A stretch of 64,000 bases of DNA. It comes from Gemmatimonadota bacterium. Its GTDB lineage: Bacteria; Latescibacterota; UBA2968; GCA-2709665. This document shows, in pieces, positions 1 to 7,820 of this stretch. The translations under genes and the position numbers were made by a program. How positions within the stretch are numbered: position 1 is the first letter of the stretch; each line of letters begins with the position of its first letter. Location: the NCBI GenBank assembly GCA_028873695.1, contig JAPPNU010000038.1, positions 55,750 through 119,749 of the forward strand, in the 5' to 3' direction. Under the pieces are notes generated by a model. It did not search any database and was not told the origin of the DNA. It saw only the letters and a list, made by a program, of their open reading frames with translations.

Positions 1-27
1 CCCTTCTTTGCTGTTTCATGACCTGCC

Positions 28-114
28 CCCCCGCGGCCCCCGCCCCCGCCCCCCCCCCCGCCCCCCGGTGGGGCGGGGGGGGGGGGGTGGCGCCCCCCCC
101 CCCCCCCCCCCCCA
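28..114. repeat. C/G homopolymer tract
   Basis: Long runs of C, then G, then C again with almost no A or T. The apparent coding frame through it gives only Pro/Gly/Ala low complexity. It abuts a truncated copy of an insertion-sequence end (131-244). It may be a real simple-sequence scar or an assembly or sequencing artefact near the contig edge; the sequence alone cannot decide. Confidence 0.85.
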
Positions 115-130
115 CAACCGGAGACGCCTT

Positions 131-244
131 GCTGCCGTTTTCTCCTACATCCATTCTTGACCTCATCTCGTGCTCTCCTCTCCGCCCATTATACGACATT
201 AAACTCGGAAGCGGAGTCGTCTCACTCTATATTGGCACGTAGGG
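131..244. repeat. IS3-like element end, copy 1
   Basis: About 114 bp matching 2158-2271 without gaps in the same orientation; both copies stop matching right after GCACGTAGGG. Read on the minus strand, it contains the ATG and roughly the first dozen codons of the same orfA found intact at 1771-2193, starting M-R-S-R. This is therefore the upstream end of a second copy of that insertion sequence, cut off at the homopolymer tract. The shared outer edge (minus strand CCCTACGTGCCAATATAGAG) is the probable element end. Confidence 0.75.
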
Positions 245-600
245 GAGTTTCCCAAATCCTTTGGCTCGTGGCTACTGTATTGGGCAGGCCGTCCGACATT
301 CAATGTGCTGCAGAAACGTGAACAGTAGAATGGTACATTTGTAGTTGACAAAAGGCGAGGTTTATTTCTTCTTTTTCAGGAGGTAGGTTATGCAGCACAG
401 ATTCGCGAGCGAGATGAATCAGTAAGTGGTCGACGGAGGGGACGCTGAAGACTTCGCAAACACGTTTGTGGCAGGCGAAAACTAGGAAGAGGAGGTCGTC
501 GAGGAAGAGCCTGAGACTCCTGTGGAAAGAGCCAAAAGGTTCTTGAAAAACAAGGTGCATCCAGGTAGCGAACACCAGTTTTAGCGAATTGGAGGTCTGT
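245..600. other. Region without a convincing gene
   Basis: The plus frames are broken by stops. The two overlapping minus-strand open frames have no recognisable domain and run antisense to the start of the toxin-antitoxin pair. A short ATG frame after GGAGGTAGGTT (near 379-426) stops after about ten codons. It may be the leader or promoter region of the antitoxin gene. Confidence 0.4.
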
Positions 601-852
601 ATGGGAGCTGTATCCAACGCTTTGTTGGTTATTAATAGATTCCTCCTTAGACAAAAGAAGAACAAGGACGATCGAGTAAAAGAGGATGTTATGGCGACTC
701 TGACTCCTTTTGAGCCTGACGAGGACGATTACGCTGCTGCCGACAGGGTCATTGCTGACATCAAAGCCGGAAAGATGCGCCCAATCACAAAAAAACAGAT
801 GAAAGAGATGTTTCCCAAATCTTATGCCAGACAATATGGATCGGACTCCTAA
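601..852 (+). CDS. Putative antitoxin of a RelE-like pair
   Basis: Small acidic protein of 83 codons from ATG 601, which has a good ribosome site (GGAGGT at 591-596). An internal ATG at 691, preceded by AGAGG, would give a 53-residue form covering just the conserved-looking part (Asp/Glu-rich, then a basic helix ending in KQMKEMFPKSYARQYG). Its end overlaps the next gene by 29 nt, the usual antitoxin-toxin layout, and that gene has RelE/ParE-toxin features. No DNA-binding fold is obvious by eye, so the antitoxin role rests on size and position. Confidence 0.5.
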   Translation: MGAVSNALLVINRFLLRQKKNKDDRVKEDVMATLTPFEPDEDDYAAADRVIADIKAGKMRPITKKQMKEMFPKSYARQYGSDS

Positions 853-1201
853 CTCCCAAGAGGATATCCAGAAAGAACAGCCCGAATATTTATTGGTGGT
901 AATGGGTAAGGCCAGACGGCAGCTGAGAAAACTGCCCGCTCCCGTTCGTCAAAGGCTGATTGACATTATTGAAGTACTCCCCCTCAACCCCCGCCCTCCA
1001 GGTTGCAAAAAGCTGACAGACAAAAAGGCACCAAACGGACTTCCTATTTGGTCTATTCGGGATGGCAGGTACAGAATTCTATATACTATCGCGCGGCCTA
1101 TACGGGAAAACAAAGGGAAGCAGCGAAAAGCACAGCCAGGAGAAGTTACCGTCTACGAAGCATGGCATCGAGGTAAGGACTACAAGGAAGAGGCTTCCTA
1201 G
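824..1201 (+). CDS. RelE/ParE-family toxin
   Basis: 125 residues, within the usual size of the RelE/ParE superfamily. The N-terminal third has the basic helix pair (MGKARRQLRKLPAPVRQRL) and a P-rich turn. The middle has the K-L-x-D-K pattern followed by WSIRDGRYRILYTI, the R-x-G-x-Y-R-I-x-Y strand typical of these toxins, and a VTVYEAWHRGKDY tail. Family members are ribosome-dependent mRNA endonucleases (RelE) or gyrase poisons (ParE); which applies here cannot be told. It overlaps the putative antitoxin gene by 29 nt, and a strong terminator follows at 1430-1463. Start choice is uncertain because an ATG also lies at 836. Confidence 0.75.
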   Translation: MPDNMDRTPNSQEDIQKEQPEYLLVVMGKARRQLRKLPAPVRQRLIDIIEVLPLNPRPPGCKKLTDKKAPNGLPIWSIRDGRYRILYTIARPIRENKGKQRKAQPGEVTVYEAWHRGKDYKEEAS

Positions 1202-1296
1202 TTTCTAGACTGATACTTGGACGTTGAGGACTGAATACGTCAAGACAATTTGACTATGCCTTAGAACGCGCGACACCGGAAAAACTGGCACGGGCA

Positions 1297-1389
1297 ATGG
1301 TCTTGCACAAGAAGAAAATGGCCGCTCCCAAAAAGGACGACGAGAAAAGAGAGGCAGCACCGGCCGCTCCTTACAAACCCGCCCGGTAG
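1297..1389 (+). CDS. Possible 30-residue Lys/Ala-rich peptide
   Basis: ATG 1297 to TAG 1389 encodes a short peptide rich in Lys, Ala and Pro. The frame stays open upstream to about 1228 with a plausible amphipathic stretch (FDYALERATPEKLARAM), so the real start may be a non-ATG codon further 5'. It sits between the toxin gene and the terminator, so it would be on the same transcript. No homologue is recognised and there is no strong ribosome site; it may be the remnant of a longer gene. Confidence 0.25.
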   Translation: MVLHKKKMAAPKKDDEKREAAPAAPYKPAR

Positions 1390-1429
1390 CGGATAGACTG
1401 AAGCTGCTATCCTGCCTCTAATAATCCGA

Positions 1430-1463
1430 AACCGCGAGGTCTGCCCGTCCCTCGCGGTTTTTT
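1430..1463 (+). terminator. Rho-independent terminator of the toxin-antitoxin operon
   Basis: Perfect 10-bp stem AACCGCGAGG / CCTCGCGGTT with a 10-nt loop, running straight into six T residues (1458-1463). It lies on the coding strand of the 601-1201 pair and closes that operon. Confidence 0.9.
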
Positions 1464-1770
1464 CTGCCTGTTTTCGTCGAAATCAGGCGTATCCCCGTAC
1501 CACAAACACCAGATGCCAAGCTAAATATATAAGCCCCTTATCTTTGGACCCGCCCAAAGTCCACCCGCGCCACGGCGCCCGGACCGAAGTCCAACACTGT
1601 CAGGGAGACATGCAGAAGGTAGAAACGTCGCCGGAAGGTCCGAAACTCAATCGAATCCCAGGTGGTCTGATTTAGGCGATCCAGCACTGGCCGCATTAGG
1701 GCGATCATTAACAATGCCCGGCATGCTTAAGCCAACCCTTCTGTCGAGACGAAGTGTTCGGCCGAACGTT
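1464..1770. other. Non-coding stretch with a repeat echoed at 8127-8175
   Basis: No gene seen. It lies on the side of the IS3-like orfA where orfB should be, yet no transposase frame is present. Positions 1664-1712 resemble the reverse complement of 8127-8175 (roughly three quarters identical by eye, both containing GGCCGCA and ATCATTAA). Confidence 0.5.
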
Positions 1771-2193
1771 TCATGCGTCGTCGTCCGCCAGCGGCCGGTT
1801 CAGGGGGATGCCCAGGATCTCCGAGGCTTTTTTTTGGATCTCGAGGATGGTCTGCGCCCGTTCCAGCCGTCGCCGCAGCCTGGCGTTCTCCTTGCGCAGC
1901 TGCTCGTTTTCGACGGTGACCTCGTCACGACGACGCCCCCTGGGTCCCCGTGGCTTGGACAGCGCCTTGAGCGTCCCCTCACGACGCGCACGACGCCACT
2001 GGGTCAGGTGAGACGAATACAGTCCCTCGCGACGCAGCAGCGCGCCAACTTCACCGGGGACCCGGCAAGCGTCCGCCTCTTCGAGGATGCGAAGTTTGTA
2101 CCCGGCGGTGAACCGGCGACGCTTCGCACGCGCCGGCGCCTCCGGATCCGGCCTCGTGCTGCCGTTGTCTCCGACATCAGGTCTTGACCTCAT
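1771..2193 (-). pseudogene. IS3-family transposase orfA, orfB missing
   Basis: 140-codon frame with the layout of an IS3-family OrfA. A helix-turn-helix starts at the RRRFTAGYKLRILEEADAC segment (about residues 25-70), a basic linker follows, and the C-terminal part is a leucine-zipper heptad helix (ENEQLRKENARLRRRLERAQ). In IS3 elements OrfA is fused to the DDE-containing OrfB by frameshifting; here no DDE frame follows, and sequence 3' of the stop is unrelated, so the element is truncated. Its 5' end is repeated at 131-244. The gene is GC-rich, unlike the AT-richer genes next to it. Confidence 0.75.
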
Positions 2194-2271
2194 CTTCTGT
2201 TCGCCTCTCCGCCCAATTTACGACATTAAACTCGGAGGGGGAGTTGTCTCACTCTATATTGGCACGTAGGG
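2158..2271. repeat. IS3-like element end, copy 2
   Basis: The upstream end of the 1771-2193 element, matching 131-244 in direct orientation. It includes the orfA start codon at 2193. The sequences part company at 244/2271, marking the element border. Confidence 0.75.
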
Positions 2272-2436
2272 AGGGACACTTTATTCAAACCCTTATCCGC
2301 ACGTATTCCGACAAGCTCCTAGGGACTGTTGTTTTGCCGATTCCTGGAATATCTAACTCAACCTTTGTTGCGATTCTAAGTAACTTATCCAAAATATCTT
2401 CTGAAGGATGTTGTTCCCATTGAGCGAGTACCTACA

Positions 2437-2733
2437 TTACCCCTTCTCACAGATCCAACGAGCAATCTCTTGTCGGACTATTCCACAAAGCTCACTTTCT
2501 CGACCAGTGATATTCTCAGTTGACCCATTACCATTACTCTCCTGATCACTAACAACACGGCGAAGCCGCACATTACGATCACCTAATTGAGTAACGCGAA
2601 TAATACAACGGCCACGTGAGATATGACGATAATAGAACGACCAACCACAAGGTACATTATCTCTTGTAAGTTGACGAGGTATTAATTCCGGAAACGCATC
2701 CTCAATAAGCTGCCGAACCTGTTCGACATCCAT
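2437..2733 (-). CDS. Small hypothetical protein downstream of the Zorya-like operon
   Basis: 98 residues starting MDVEQVRQLIEDAFPELIPR. I do not recognise a family. The protein mixes an acidic N-terminal helix, a basic middle (RRVVSDQ) and a C-terminal helix, with no membrane segment or catalytic signature. It follows the HNH gene by 69 nt in the same direction and shares that operon's lower GC, so it may be a fourth component or an accessory or immunity protein of the system. It could equally be an unrelated cargo gene of the island. Confidence 0.6.
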   Translation of the reverse strand: MDVEQVRQLIEDAFPELIPRQLTRDNVPCGWSFYYRHISRGRCIIRVTQLGDRNVRLRRVVSDQESNGNGSTENITGRESELCGIVRQEIARWICEKG

Positions 2734-2802
2734 AGCCTTACCTCCTGCCCGTATAGGTTGATTGTAGCACTCATAGGTTGGGTCCAGAAGACAACTCTGT
2801 TT

Positions 2803-3663
2803 TCAGAAAGTAATCCGTTGAAAGCGACGCAATTGTGTAATAAGTTGCCTATCTTCATTAGACACGTGCACATGGCTATGTCCTGGTTGTTCGCGGTGGC
2901 AGAGGAGACACAGTGCTTTCAAATTGGAAGGTTCGTTATCTGTCTTTACACCATTCTTGTGATGTACCTGTAATAGACCCGGATGGTCCTCTAACTTGAC
3001 ACTACATTCTTCACAAGCATGTCCTTGTTTCATTTTATAATGTTTAGAAATTCCTTCCCAATCTTCCGTGTATCCAGCATCAAATTCACCTGCATTTCGA
3101 CCTGGTATTTCAGAAAAATTCGAACTGTAAGTTCTGAAAAACTCATCCCATCTGAATGTACGAAAAACCTCTCCTCGATTCCCCCATCTATAATTCCTGT
3201 AGTTTAACTGATATAGGCAATTCTTACAGACCTTCAGATTTGCTGTCCCGTCAACTTGCTCGCCGTGCATTCCAACACCATTAACATAAAATTCACCATT
3301 TATGTTATTCGTTGCAACGTAACGCTCATAACGACCTTGACTCTTCATTGATTGTAGCGTTCCACAATCAGCCAAATGCACCTTCTTACCCTTTTCACCA
3401 TCTCTCAAAACTGAGTATATATTCCAATGATCTTGGATATATACTACGACGTGCCGCCCTTCATAAGTGAGTACTCCCGATTCTGGATCGACTCCAATTG
3501 CAGACCATTTTTCGATTTCAATACCGTCTTCTAATTTAATTTCAATACCAGTAAAAGAGCCCATGCCTTGCCGGACATCAATAGCTATACCTACCCGTTG
3601 CGTCTCAGCCCCCATGCGTCGTACTGCTGATTTCAAGAGATGCAGATTAGTATTTAAGTTCAC
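2803..3663 (-). CDS. HNH endonuclease, ZorE-like subunit of the Zorya-like system
   Basis: 286 residues from a GTG start only 3 nt after the zorB stop, so translation is probably coupled. The C-terminal part is an HNH nuclease: zinc Cys pairs at 217/220 (CEEC) and 252/255 (CLLC) frame the His-His at 234-235 and the Asn of EPSNLKAL. A third Cys pair (146/149, CKNC) precedes it. The N-terminal 140 residues, rich in beta pattern, resemble nothing I can name. Type II Zorya systems are defined as ZorA-ZorB plus an HNH protein (ZorE) thought to cut or nick invading DNA once the ZorAB motor is triggered. The gene order matches exactly; equivalence to ZorE is inferred from order and domain. Confidence 0.75.
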   Translation of the reverse strand: MNLNTNLHLLKSAVRRMGAETQRVGIAIDVRQGMGSFTGIEIKLEDGIEIEKWSAIGVDPESGVLTYEGRHVVVYIQDHWNIYSVLRDGEKGKKVHLADCGTLQSMKSQGRYERYVATNNINGEFYVNGVGMHGEQVDGTANLKVCKNCLYQLNYRNYRWGNRGEVFRTFRWDEFFRTYSSNFSEIPGRNAGEFDAGYTEDWEGISKHYKMKQGHACEECSVKLEDHPGLLQVHHKNGVKTDNEPSNLKALCLLCHREQPGHSHVHVSNEDRQLITQLRRFQRITF

Positions 3664-3666
3664 AAC

Positions 3667-4374
3667 TCAATACTCCAGAATCTTGCGAATCTGTGTTTCA
3701 GCATTAGTCACAACACGAAACAATACACGTCTCGAAGCCTCGGGATCTTCCTTACCGTTATTCATAACCAATCGAGATGAGGACAAACCAACCGCCGCAA
3801 TTCTACGTCGAACCCAACTTCGATCGCCAAAGCCTGTTGGCAACTTATATACATACTCCAATACCGACCTTGTACGTCCCTGGGACAACTGCATATTCTT
3901 AAAATATGCCTCGTCTGCACTGGCCGATATCCAATCGCTGGAAGTATGCCCTTCAATACGTACCTCATCAATTGCAGTTTCGAATTCTCTCAAGACACGT
4001 AAGTATCGTGGAAAGAAATCATCAAGAATGGTGATAAATTGGGGTCGCAGAATAGCTGAACCAGATTCAAACAATACTTCAGGTGACCGGAACTCAAAAA
4101 TGAGATTTTCCGAATCTATGGCGGCATCCCATTTTTCCAGGTCATTTTCAAATTCAGAACGTAGAGCTTGATCAATAGCAACTTGTCCTTCTCGATAAGC
4201 CACTGCGACTTCCCGTATGCGATCTCGATCTATAAAGGCACTGCGCATTAAGGCAATAGAAATGAAAAGAAATACCATCATTAGTCCGGCCATGAGATCA
4301 GAAATCGTTAGCCAGTGCTCGCCATTACTGCGTCCTCGTTTTGTACCAAATAAACCACCTATTCCTGTTTTCAT
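3667..4374 (-). CDS. zorB: ZorB-like inner-membrane MotB/OmpA protein
   Basis: 235 residues. A single membrane helix near residues 22-44 carries an Asp (D26, in WLTISDLMAGLMM) where MotB and ZorB have the ion-binding residue of the stator channel. The OmpA/MotB-like peptidoglycan-binding domain covers about residues 90-225, with VLFESGSAILRPQ and RIEGHTSSD. Its ATG overlaps the zorA stop as ATGA, and it is followed by the HNH gene. The ZorA5-ZorB2 assembly is an ion-driven rotary motor in the inner membrane that anchors to the cell wall and signals phage entry. A flagellar stator role is unlikely: no flagellar genes lie here and the partner has the long ZorA-type tail. Confidence 0.85.
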   Translation of the reverse strand: MKTGIGGLFGTKRGRSNGEHWLTISDLMAGLMMVFLFISIALMRSAFIDRDRIREVAVAYREGQVAIDQALRSEFENDLEKWDAAIDSENLIFEFRSPEVLFESGSAILRPQFITILDDFFPRYLRVLREFETAIDEVRIEGHTSSDWISASADEAYFKNMQLSQGRTRSVLEYVYKLPTGFGDRSWVRRRIAAVGLSSSRLVMNNGKEDPEASRRVLFRVVTNAETQIRKILEY

Positions 4375-5573
4375 TGCCGACCGTCCGCGTTACCAATTTG
4401 CTCTTTAAATCTCTTATAGTCAGTAACGAATTGACCCGCAATTTGACCTAACCCGTTCGCCATCTGTTGCATTATACGATTCATCTCTCTAGACACTGCT
4501 TCATCAAGAGATTCGATTTGTTTATTTATACCCTCACCGGTCCGCCCTACAGCCTTTTCTGTTTCATCGAGCATTGTCCGCACCATGGTTTCAGTCGCTT
4601 GTTGTTGTTTATCCAACGTCTCCTTTTGCACATTTTCAACCCGCACTTGCATACCTCTGAGAGACTCAGTCACAAGATCTTGCGCGACCAAGATTCCGTC
4701 CTGAACACTTTGCCCGGCACGCGCCAGACTGTCAAGTTGCTCTTTTGAGTCACGTCGTAATGTAGAAAGGTTGTCGCCCGCCACACGCACTGCCTCAGCA
4801 ATATCACGCGTCATTGCCTCGACATGCGCTTGAGTTTGTGGTAACGCTTCAACAGCATGATCCCGTAATTCCTTAAAAGCCGTTAAGTGTCGCTCAAGTT
4901 CCGCAATTTGAAATTGAACCGTCTCCATAATCCCTGTAAGATGTTGCATTGAATTTGGGATACTGGCACTCTGCTCAGCAATCTGGGTTACAGAATTCTC
5001 GATCGCAGTGATCTTTTGTACAGACTTATCATATAATGTATGTAATTCTGCTAGCAATTGACGATATCCCTCCTGCCACTCCACCAGTTTCTGTACAGAA
5101 GCATCAAGTCTCTTGAAATTCTCGCCAAATTGCTCGGTTAGATTTCGATTGAAATCTACAATAACTGCCTCAAGGGCCTTGATGACCTGTTCTGTCGCTG
5201 ACTTTGATAACATCTCCGCAAATGTCTGAAGACGCTTCCACAACTCTGCTTCGAAACGTTCTCGAAACTTAGTGTTCTCCCGGGATTGATCAGATAAATC
5301 TGTACGCAAGAGCTTTATTTGCCCGGACAAACTAGATTCCTCACTTCCCGCAATTGCTTCCTTTGTCGCTTCGAGCAGGTCTTTCTGTTCCCTTAATATT
5401 TCAAGAATATCTTCGGGTCCAATTTCCACTTCGGTTTTATCAGAGGATTTAGCCTTTACGAACGTCGTCGCTATACGGAAAATAAGACCTGCGGCAATTC
5501 CGGCGATACTGCTGACAAAAGCAGTCTTTAGGCCCTCGAGTAAGCCCTCTATACTCTCATCTAACTGTTGAGG
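4371..5573 (-). pseudogene. zorA: zorA, C-terminal fragment (disrupted)
   Basis: 400 codons of the motor protein ZorA, continuing in frame from the N-terminal piece at 7845-8072 once the inserted element and one target copy are removed. It opens with PQQLDESIEGLLEGLKTAFV, then a membrane helix (SSIAGIAAGLIFRIA), then about 350 residues of heptad-rich coiled coil ending with the ANGLGQIAGQFV segment I associate with the long cytoplasmic ZorA tail. A GTG at 5429 could start a tail-only product but it would lack the channel helices. Upstream of 5573 the frame runs into the insertion and stops within it. Confidence 0.85.
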
Positions 5574-5581
5574 ATTAAAAT
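5574..5581. repeat. 8-bp target-site duplication, left
   Basis: ATTAAAAT directly outside the left end of the IS1595-like element, identical to 7845-7852. Eight base pairs is the duplication length known for the IS1595 family. Confidence 0.9.
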
Positions 5582-5605
5582 GGGAATTATATACCTAACT
5601 TGCGG
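5582..5605 (+). repeat. Left terminal inverted repeat of the IS1595-like element
   Basis: 24 bp that pair with 7821-7844 with a few mismatches near the middle; the outer 14 bases GGGAATTATATACC/T are almost identical. It begins with GGG, as expected for IS1595-family ends. Confidence 0.88.
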
Positions 5606-5874
5606 CGCCGACGGTAATCAGATATATAATTTCGTTCGCCGATGCAGCCGCGTGATGCTGGTGGTGTGGCGGACAGGGACGGCACGAGGGTGTCGTGCTT
5701 ATCTAAGGTCCCTGTCCGCGTTCACACGAAGCGAGACTCTGAAAGCATGCGTCGCGTGGTGGCGATGTCTCGCACGTTATCACCTCCTTTCCGGGGTGTG
5801 ACGTCACGGCTGCATCGGCAAAAAAAGAGCAAATAATGCTTGATTTAGTGCATGATATGCCTTACTCTTTTGCA

Positions 5875-6046
5875 TGTCAACCACCAGGCGGTCCCGATGT
5901 CGGGTAGCCTGCTGAATACAATAGCTGCTCAAAAAGCCGAGATACGCGACCTCGGCTTTGGCGAATAGGTGGGACCTTCCCGCGTCTCTTTCGCGTGGTG
6001 GTTGACACTGCCCGGCGCCATTAAAGGGCGTAAAATGTCAACCACC
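5875..6046 (+). promoter_or_regulatory. Three TGTCAACCACC sites upstream of the passenger gene
   Basis: Identical 11-mers at 5875-5885 and 6036-6046 (direct) and 5997-6007 (inverted, GGTGGTTGACA), the last one 16 bp before the gene start. Three exact 11-mers in 172 bp are unlikely by chance. They could bind a regulator or the transposase. The inverted copy with the third could form a stem around 29 nt of loop in the transcript. Confidence 0.5.
5930..5959 (-). terminator. Possible terminator hairpin in the element
   Basis: Perfect 9-bp stem AAAGCCGAG / CTCGGCTTT (5933-5941 with 5951-5959) and a 9-nt loop. Read on the minus strand it is followed by a five-T run. It could end transcripts coming from the transposase side or stop read-through into zorA. 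There is no adjacent minus-strand gene, so the role is tentative. Confidence 0.45.
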
Positions 6047-6062
6047 GTCGAAAGGACAAGAG

Positions 6063-6581
6063 ATGCGGGCGCTGATTTTATCAGCGGTAGTTGTCGTGGT
6101 GTGTTTGGGTGGGGTGGTGGAGGCGGCGGATTTGGCGGTATCGACGCGCGGCGCCATGAATGCGCTGTCAAACTCGAGCATATCACCGCCGAACCTGAAG
6201 TGGTCTCGGGAGAAGGTTTTTGGGCATGTCGTTCATAGGGCTGTGACTTCGGACGGCGAGTGTGTGCTGGAGTTGTATGGCGAGCCGATGGTCGAGGAGG
6301 CGAGCGTAATGTTCCTTCTGACCACAAATGAGGGAAAGTCGCTGCGGAATGTGTCGGTTGTTTCGCTTGCGCTTTTGGTCTTTGCGCCTCGCTGGGACGG
6401 TTCGGTTGATTGGTTTGAGCGTGCCATGCTGAACACGATGGGATATATGCGCCGTGGCGTGGCTGTTCCGCGTCAGGTGAAGAATCTGAAAGGCAGGAAT
6501 GTGGGGCTGGGGATCACGAAGTCGGGGGATCGCTATACGCGGGCGATCCTGCTCGTCACGGTCGATGAGATTGAGAAGTGA
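6063..6581 (+). CDS. Secreted hypothetical protein, IS passenger
   Basis: 172 residues. The first 22 (MRALILSAVVVVVCLGGVVEA) form a clear Sec signal peptide with a likely cut after VEA. The mature part has alternating beta-like segments (ASVMFLLTTNEG, VSVVSLALLVFAPRW) and a conserved-looking GITKSGDRYTRAILLVTVDE end. I do not recognise a family. It starts 10 nt after AGGACAAG and its stop lies 7 nt before the next small gene, so the passenger genes look like one operon. It sits wholly inside the IS1595-like element, antisense to the transposase. Nothing shows whether it serves the element or its hosts. Confidence 0.7.
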   Translation: MRALILSAVVVVVCLGGVVEAADLAVSTRGAMNALSNSSISPPNLKWSREKVFGHVVHRAVTSDGECVLELYGEPMVEEASVMFLLTTNEGKSLRNVSVVSLALLVFAPRWDGSVDWFERAMLNTMGYMRRGVAVPRQVKNLKGRNVGLGITKSGDRYTRAILLVTVDEIEK

Positions 6582-6588
6582 GGGGTCT

Positions 6589-6717
6589 ATGGAGCTTTCA
6601 TCTTGGATTCAGCCGGGTGTGATTATCGCCATCATCGTGTTTGTTTGGCGGGATTTGTCAACTCGCATAGACAAGGTGAATCAGCGCATAGATCGCCATC
6701 TGGAAGGTCATCCTTAA
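6589..6717 (+). CDS. 42-residue single-span membrane peptide, IS passenger
   Basis: Starts at ATG 6589, 7 nt after the preceding stop and preceded by GAGGGG. Residues 8-20 (QPGVIIAIIVFVW) form one hydrophobic helix, followed by a short amphipathic cytoplasmic tail (RIDKVNQRIDRHLEG). A longer reading of the frame from 6499 overlaps the secreted gene and is arginine-rich, so the short start is preferred. It resembles small hypothetical membrane proteins of phage and plasmids, but no function can be given. Confidence 0.55.
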   Translation: MELSSWIQPGVIIAIIVFVWRDLSTRIDKVNQRIDRHLEGHP

Positions 6718-6727
6718 GGAGGGTATT

Positions 6728-6904
6728 ATGCCGCGTCCCGCGATGCTGCCGCCCGTGGAGATGAGCCTGGACGAGCTGGCGCAGCGGTTGTTGCTCCTGC
6801 CGGTGCAGGAGCCGGTCAAGCGATCAGATCCTGATACGTCAGACGTTTCCCGATCATCGCCTGAACCATCTGGCGCATCTGTTCGAGGGTGTCCAGATCC
6901 CTGA
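6728..6904 (+). CDS. 58-residue peptide overlapping the transposase end, IS passenger
   Basis: ATG 6728 has a textbook ribosome site (AAGGAGGG at 6716-6723, over the previous stop). The first 35 residues (MPRPAMLPPVEMSLDELAQRL...) look like genuine protein. After about 6816 the frame runs antisense to the transposase and becomes Ser/Pro-rich. I infer that a longer passenger gene was truncated where it meets the transposase gene, leaving this chimeric tail. The strong start signal is the main evidence. Confidence 0.45.
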   Translation: MPRPAMLPPVEMSLDELAQRLLLLPVQEPVKRSDPDTSDVSRSSPEPSGASVRGCPDP

Positions 6905-7757
6905 GGTTGTGCCTTCGGGAGAATTCGGTGACGTATCTCTGCAGGTGCTTGGGGCTCATCTTGTGATACGTGCCTTTGTGGGCGCGTTTGAACATCGCCC
7001 AGAAGGACTCGATGCCGTTTGTATGGGTTTCGCCGTCCACGTACTCTCCTGTGCTGTGCTTAACCTGCTTGTGGTGCACGCCTGAGAGGCCGTGGTATGC
7101 GGCGGCATCGTCGGTGTAGACGGTGGCGCCCTCTCTGGCGTGTCGTTCGACGAATCCGCGGAGGGTGGGTCCATCGGTGTTCAGTGCGACTTCCGCCTGT
7201 ACGTTTTTGGTTTCGCGGTCTCTCGCGCCGACCACGGCCGTTTTGCCTACGGGGCCTCGTCCGGCGTTGAGCTTTTTGTTGGCGTGTTTATTGCGTTCCT
7301 TGCCGCCCATGTAGGTTTCGTCGACTTCGACGGGTCCACCGAAGACGCTGTCGGGCGCGGTTGCGGCCTCGCGGATTCTGTGGAGCATGAACCATGCGGT
7401 CTTCTGAGTGACGCCGATATCGCGATGAAGCTTCATGCTTGATACGCCTTTGAGGCTGGTGGTGGTGAGGTATAGCGCGTATGCCCATTTCTGGAGGGGG
7501 ACCTTTGATCGTTCGAGGACGGTTCCGGTCCGGACCGAGAAATACTGCCAGCAGCCCTTGCAGCGGTAGGGCATGGGCTTGGCGTCTTGGACGTCCATCG
7601 TTTCCGTGTGTCCGCAGTGCGGGCAGGGGCGGTTGCCGTCGGTCCAGCGCCTTGAGGCGAACCACGCGGCGCTGGCCTGTTCGGTGGGGAATATCTGTGT
7701 CATCTGCAGGAGGGTGACGCCTGTTCTGTGTGCGCGTCCAGGTGCTTCGTGTGCCAT
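6816..7757 (-). CDS. IS1595-family (ISXO2-like) transposase
   Basis: 313 residues. An N-terminal zinc ribbon has Cys at 45, 48, 66 and 69 (CPHC...CKGC) and binds the element ends. The ISXO2-like catalytic domain has D146 (VEVDETYMGG), D216 (VYTDDAAAY) and the N247-G-I-E250 motif that IS1595 enzymes use in place of the last DDE residue in some subgroups. Length and motif order match intact family members, and no frameshift is seen, so the enzyme is probably active. A second possible start is M19. It lies 64 bp from the right inverted repeat and reads toward the passenger genes. Confidence 0.92.
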   Translation of the reverse strand: MAHEAPGRAHRTGVTLLQMTQIFPTEQASAAWFASRRWTDGNRPCPHCGHTETMDVQDAKPMPYRCKGCWQYFSVRTGTVLERSKVPLQKWAYALYLTTTSLKGVSSMKLHRDIGVTQKTAWFMLHRIREAATAPDSVFGGPVEVDETYMGGKERNKHANKKLNAGRGPVGKTAVVGARDRETKNVQAEVALNTDGPTLRGFVERHAREGATVYTDDAAAYHGLSGVHHKQVKHSTGEYVDGETHTNGIESFWAMFKRAHKGTYHKMSPKHLQRYVTEFSRRHNLRDLDTLEQMRQMVQAMIGKRLTYQDLIA

Positions 7758-7820
7758 CGTGTCTCTCCTTGCGTAAGGTGTTGTTCTCTGTTTACATAGG
7801 TAAATTTAACAAATTCGAAT

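Larger units (their letters stand above)
5606..6062. other. Passenger-side leader with repeated sites
   Basis: No gene of recognisable type; the open plus frames at 5568-5836 look accidental. The stretch holds three copies of the 11-mer TGTCAACCACC: 5875-5885 and 6036-6046 on the plus strand, 5997-6007 inverted. It also holds a hairpin at 5933-5959. It ends with the ribosome site AAAGGACAAG before ATG 6063. Spacing and placement suggest promoter and operator sequence for the passenger genes. Confidence 0.5.

Noticed and set aside
300..834. Two overlapping minus-strand frames opposite the toxin-antitoxin start
   Set aside because: No domain, no ribosome site, and they conflict with the supported plus-strand pair.
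2803..3663. HNH gene as a homing endonuclease or a free mobile gene
   Set aside because: It is 3 nt from zorB, in the same operon and with the same base composition, which fits a Zorya subunit better.
3667..5573. zorAB as flagellar stator genes motAB or a TolQR/ExbBD pair
   Set aside because: The joined ZorA has a coiled-coil tail of about 350 residues not found in MotA or TolQ, and the HNH partner has no place in those systems.
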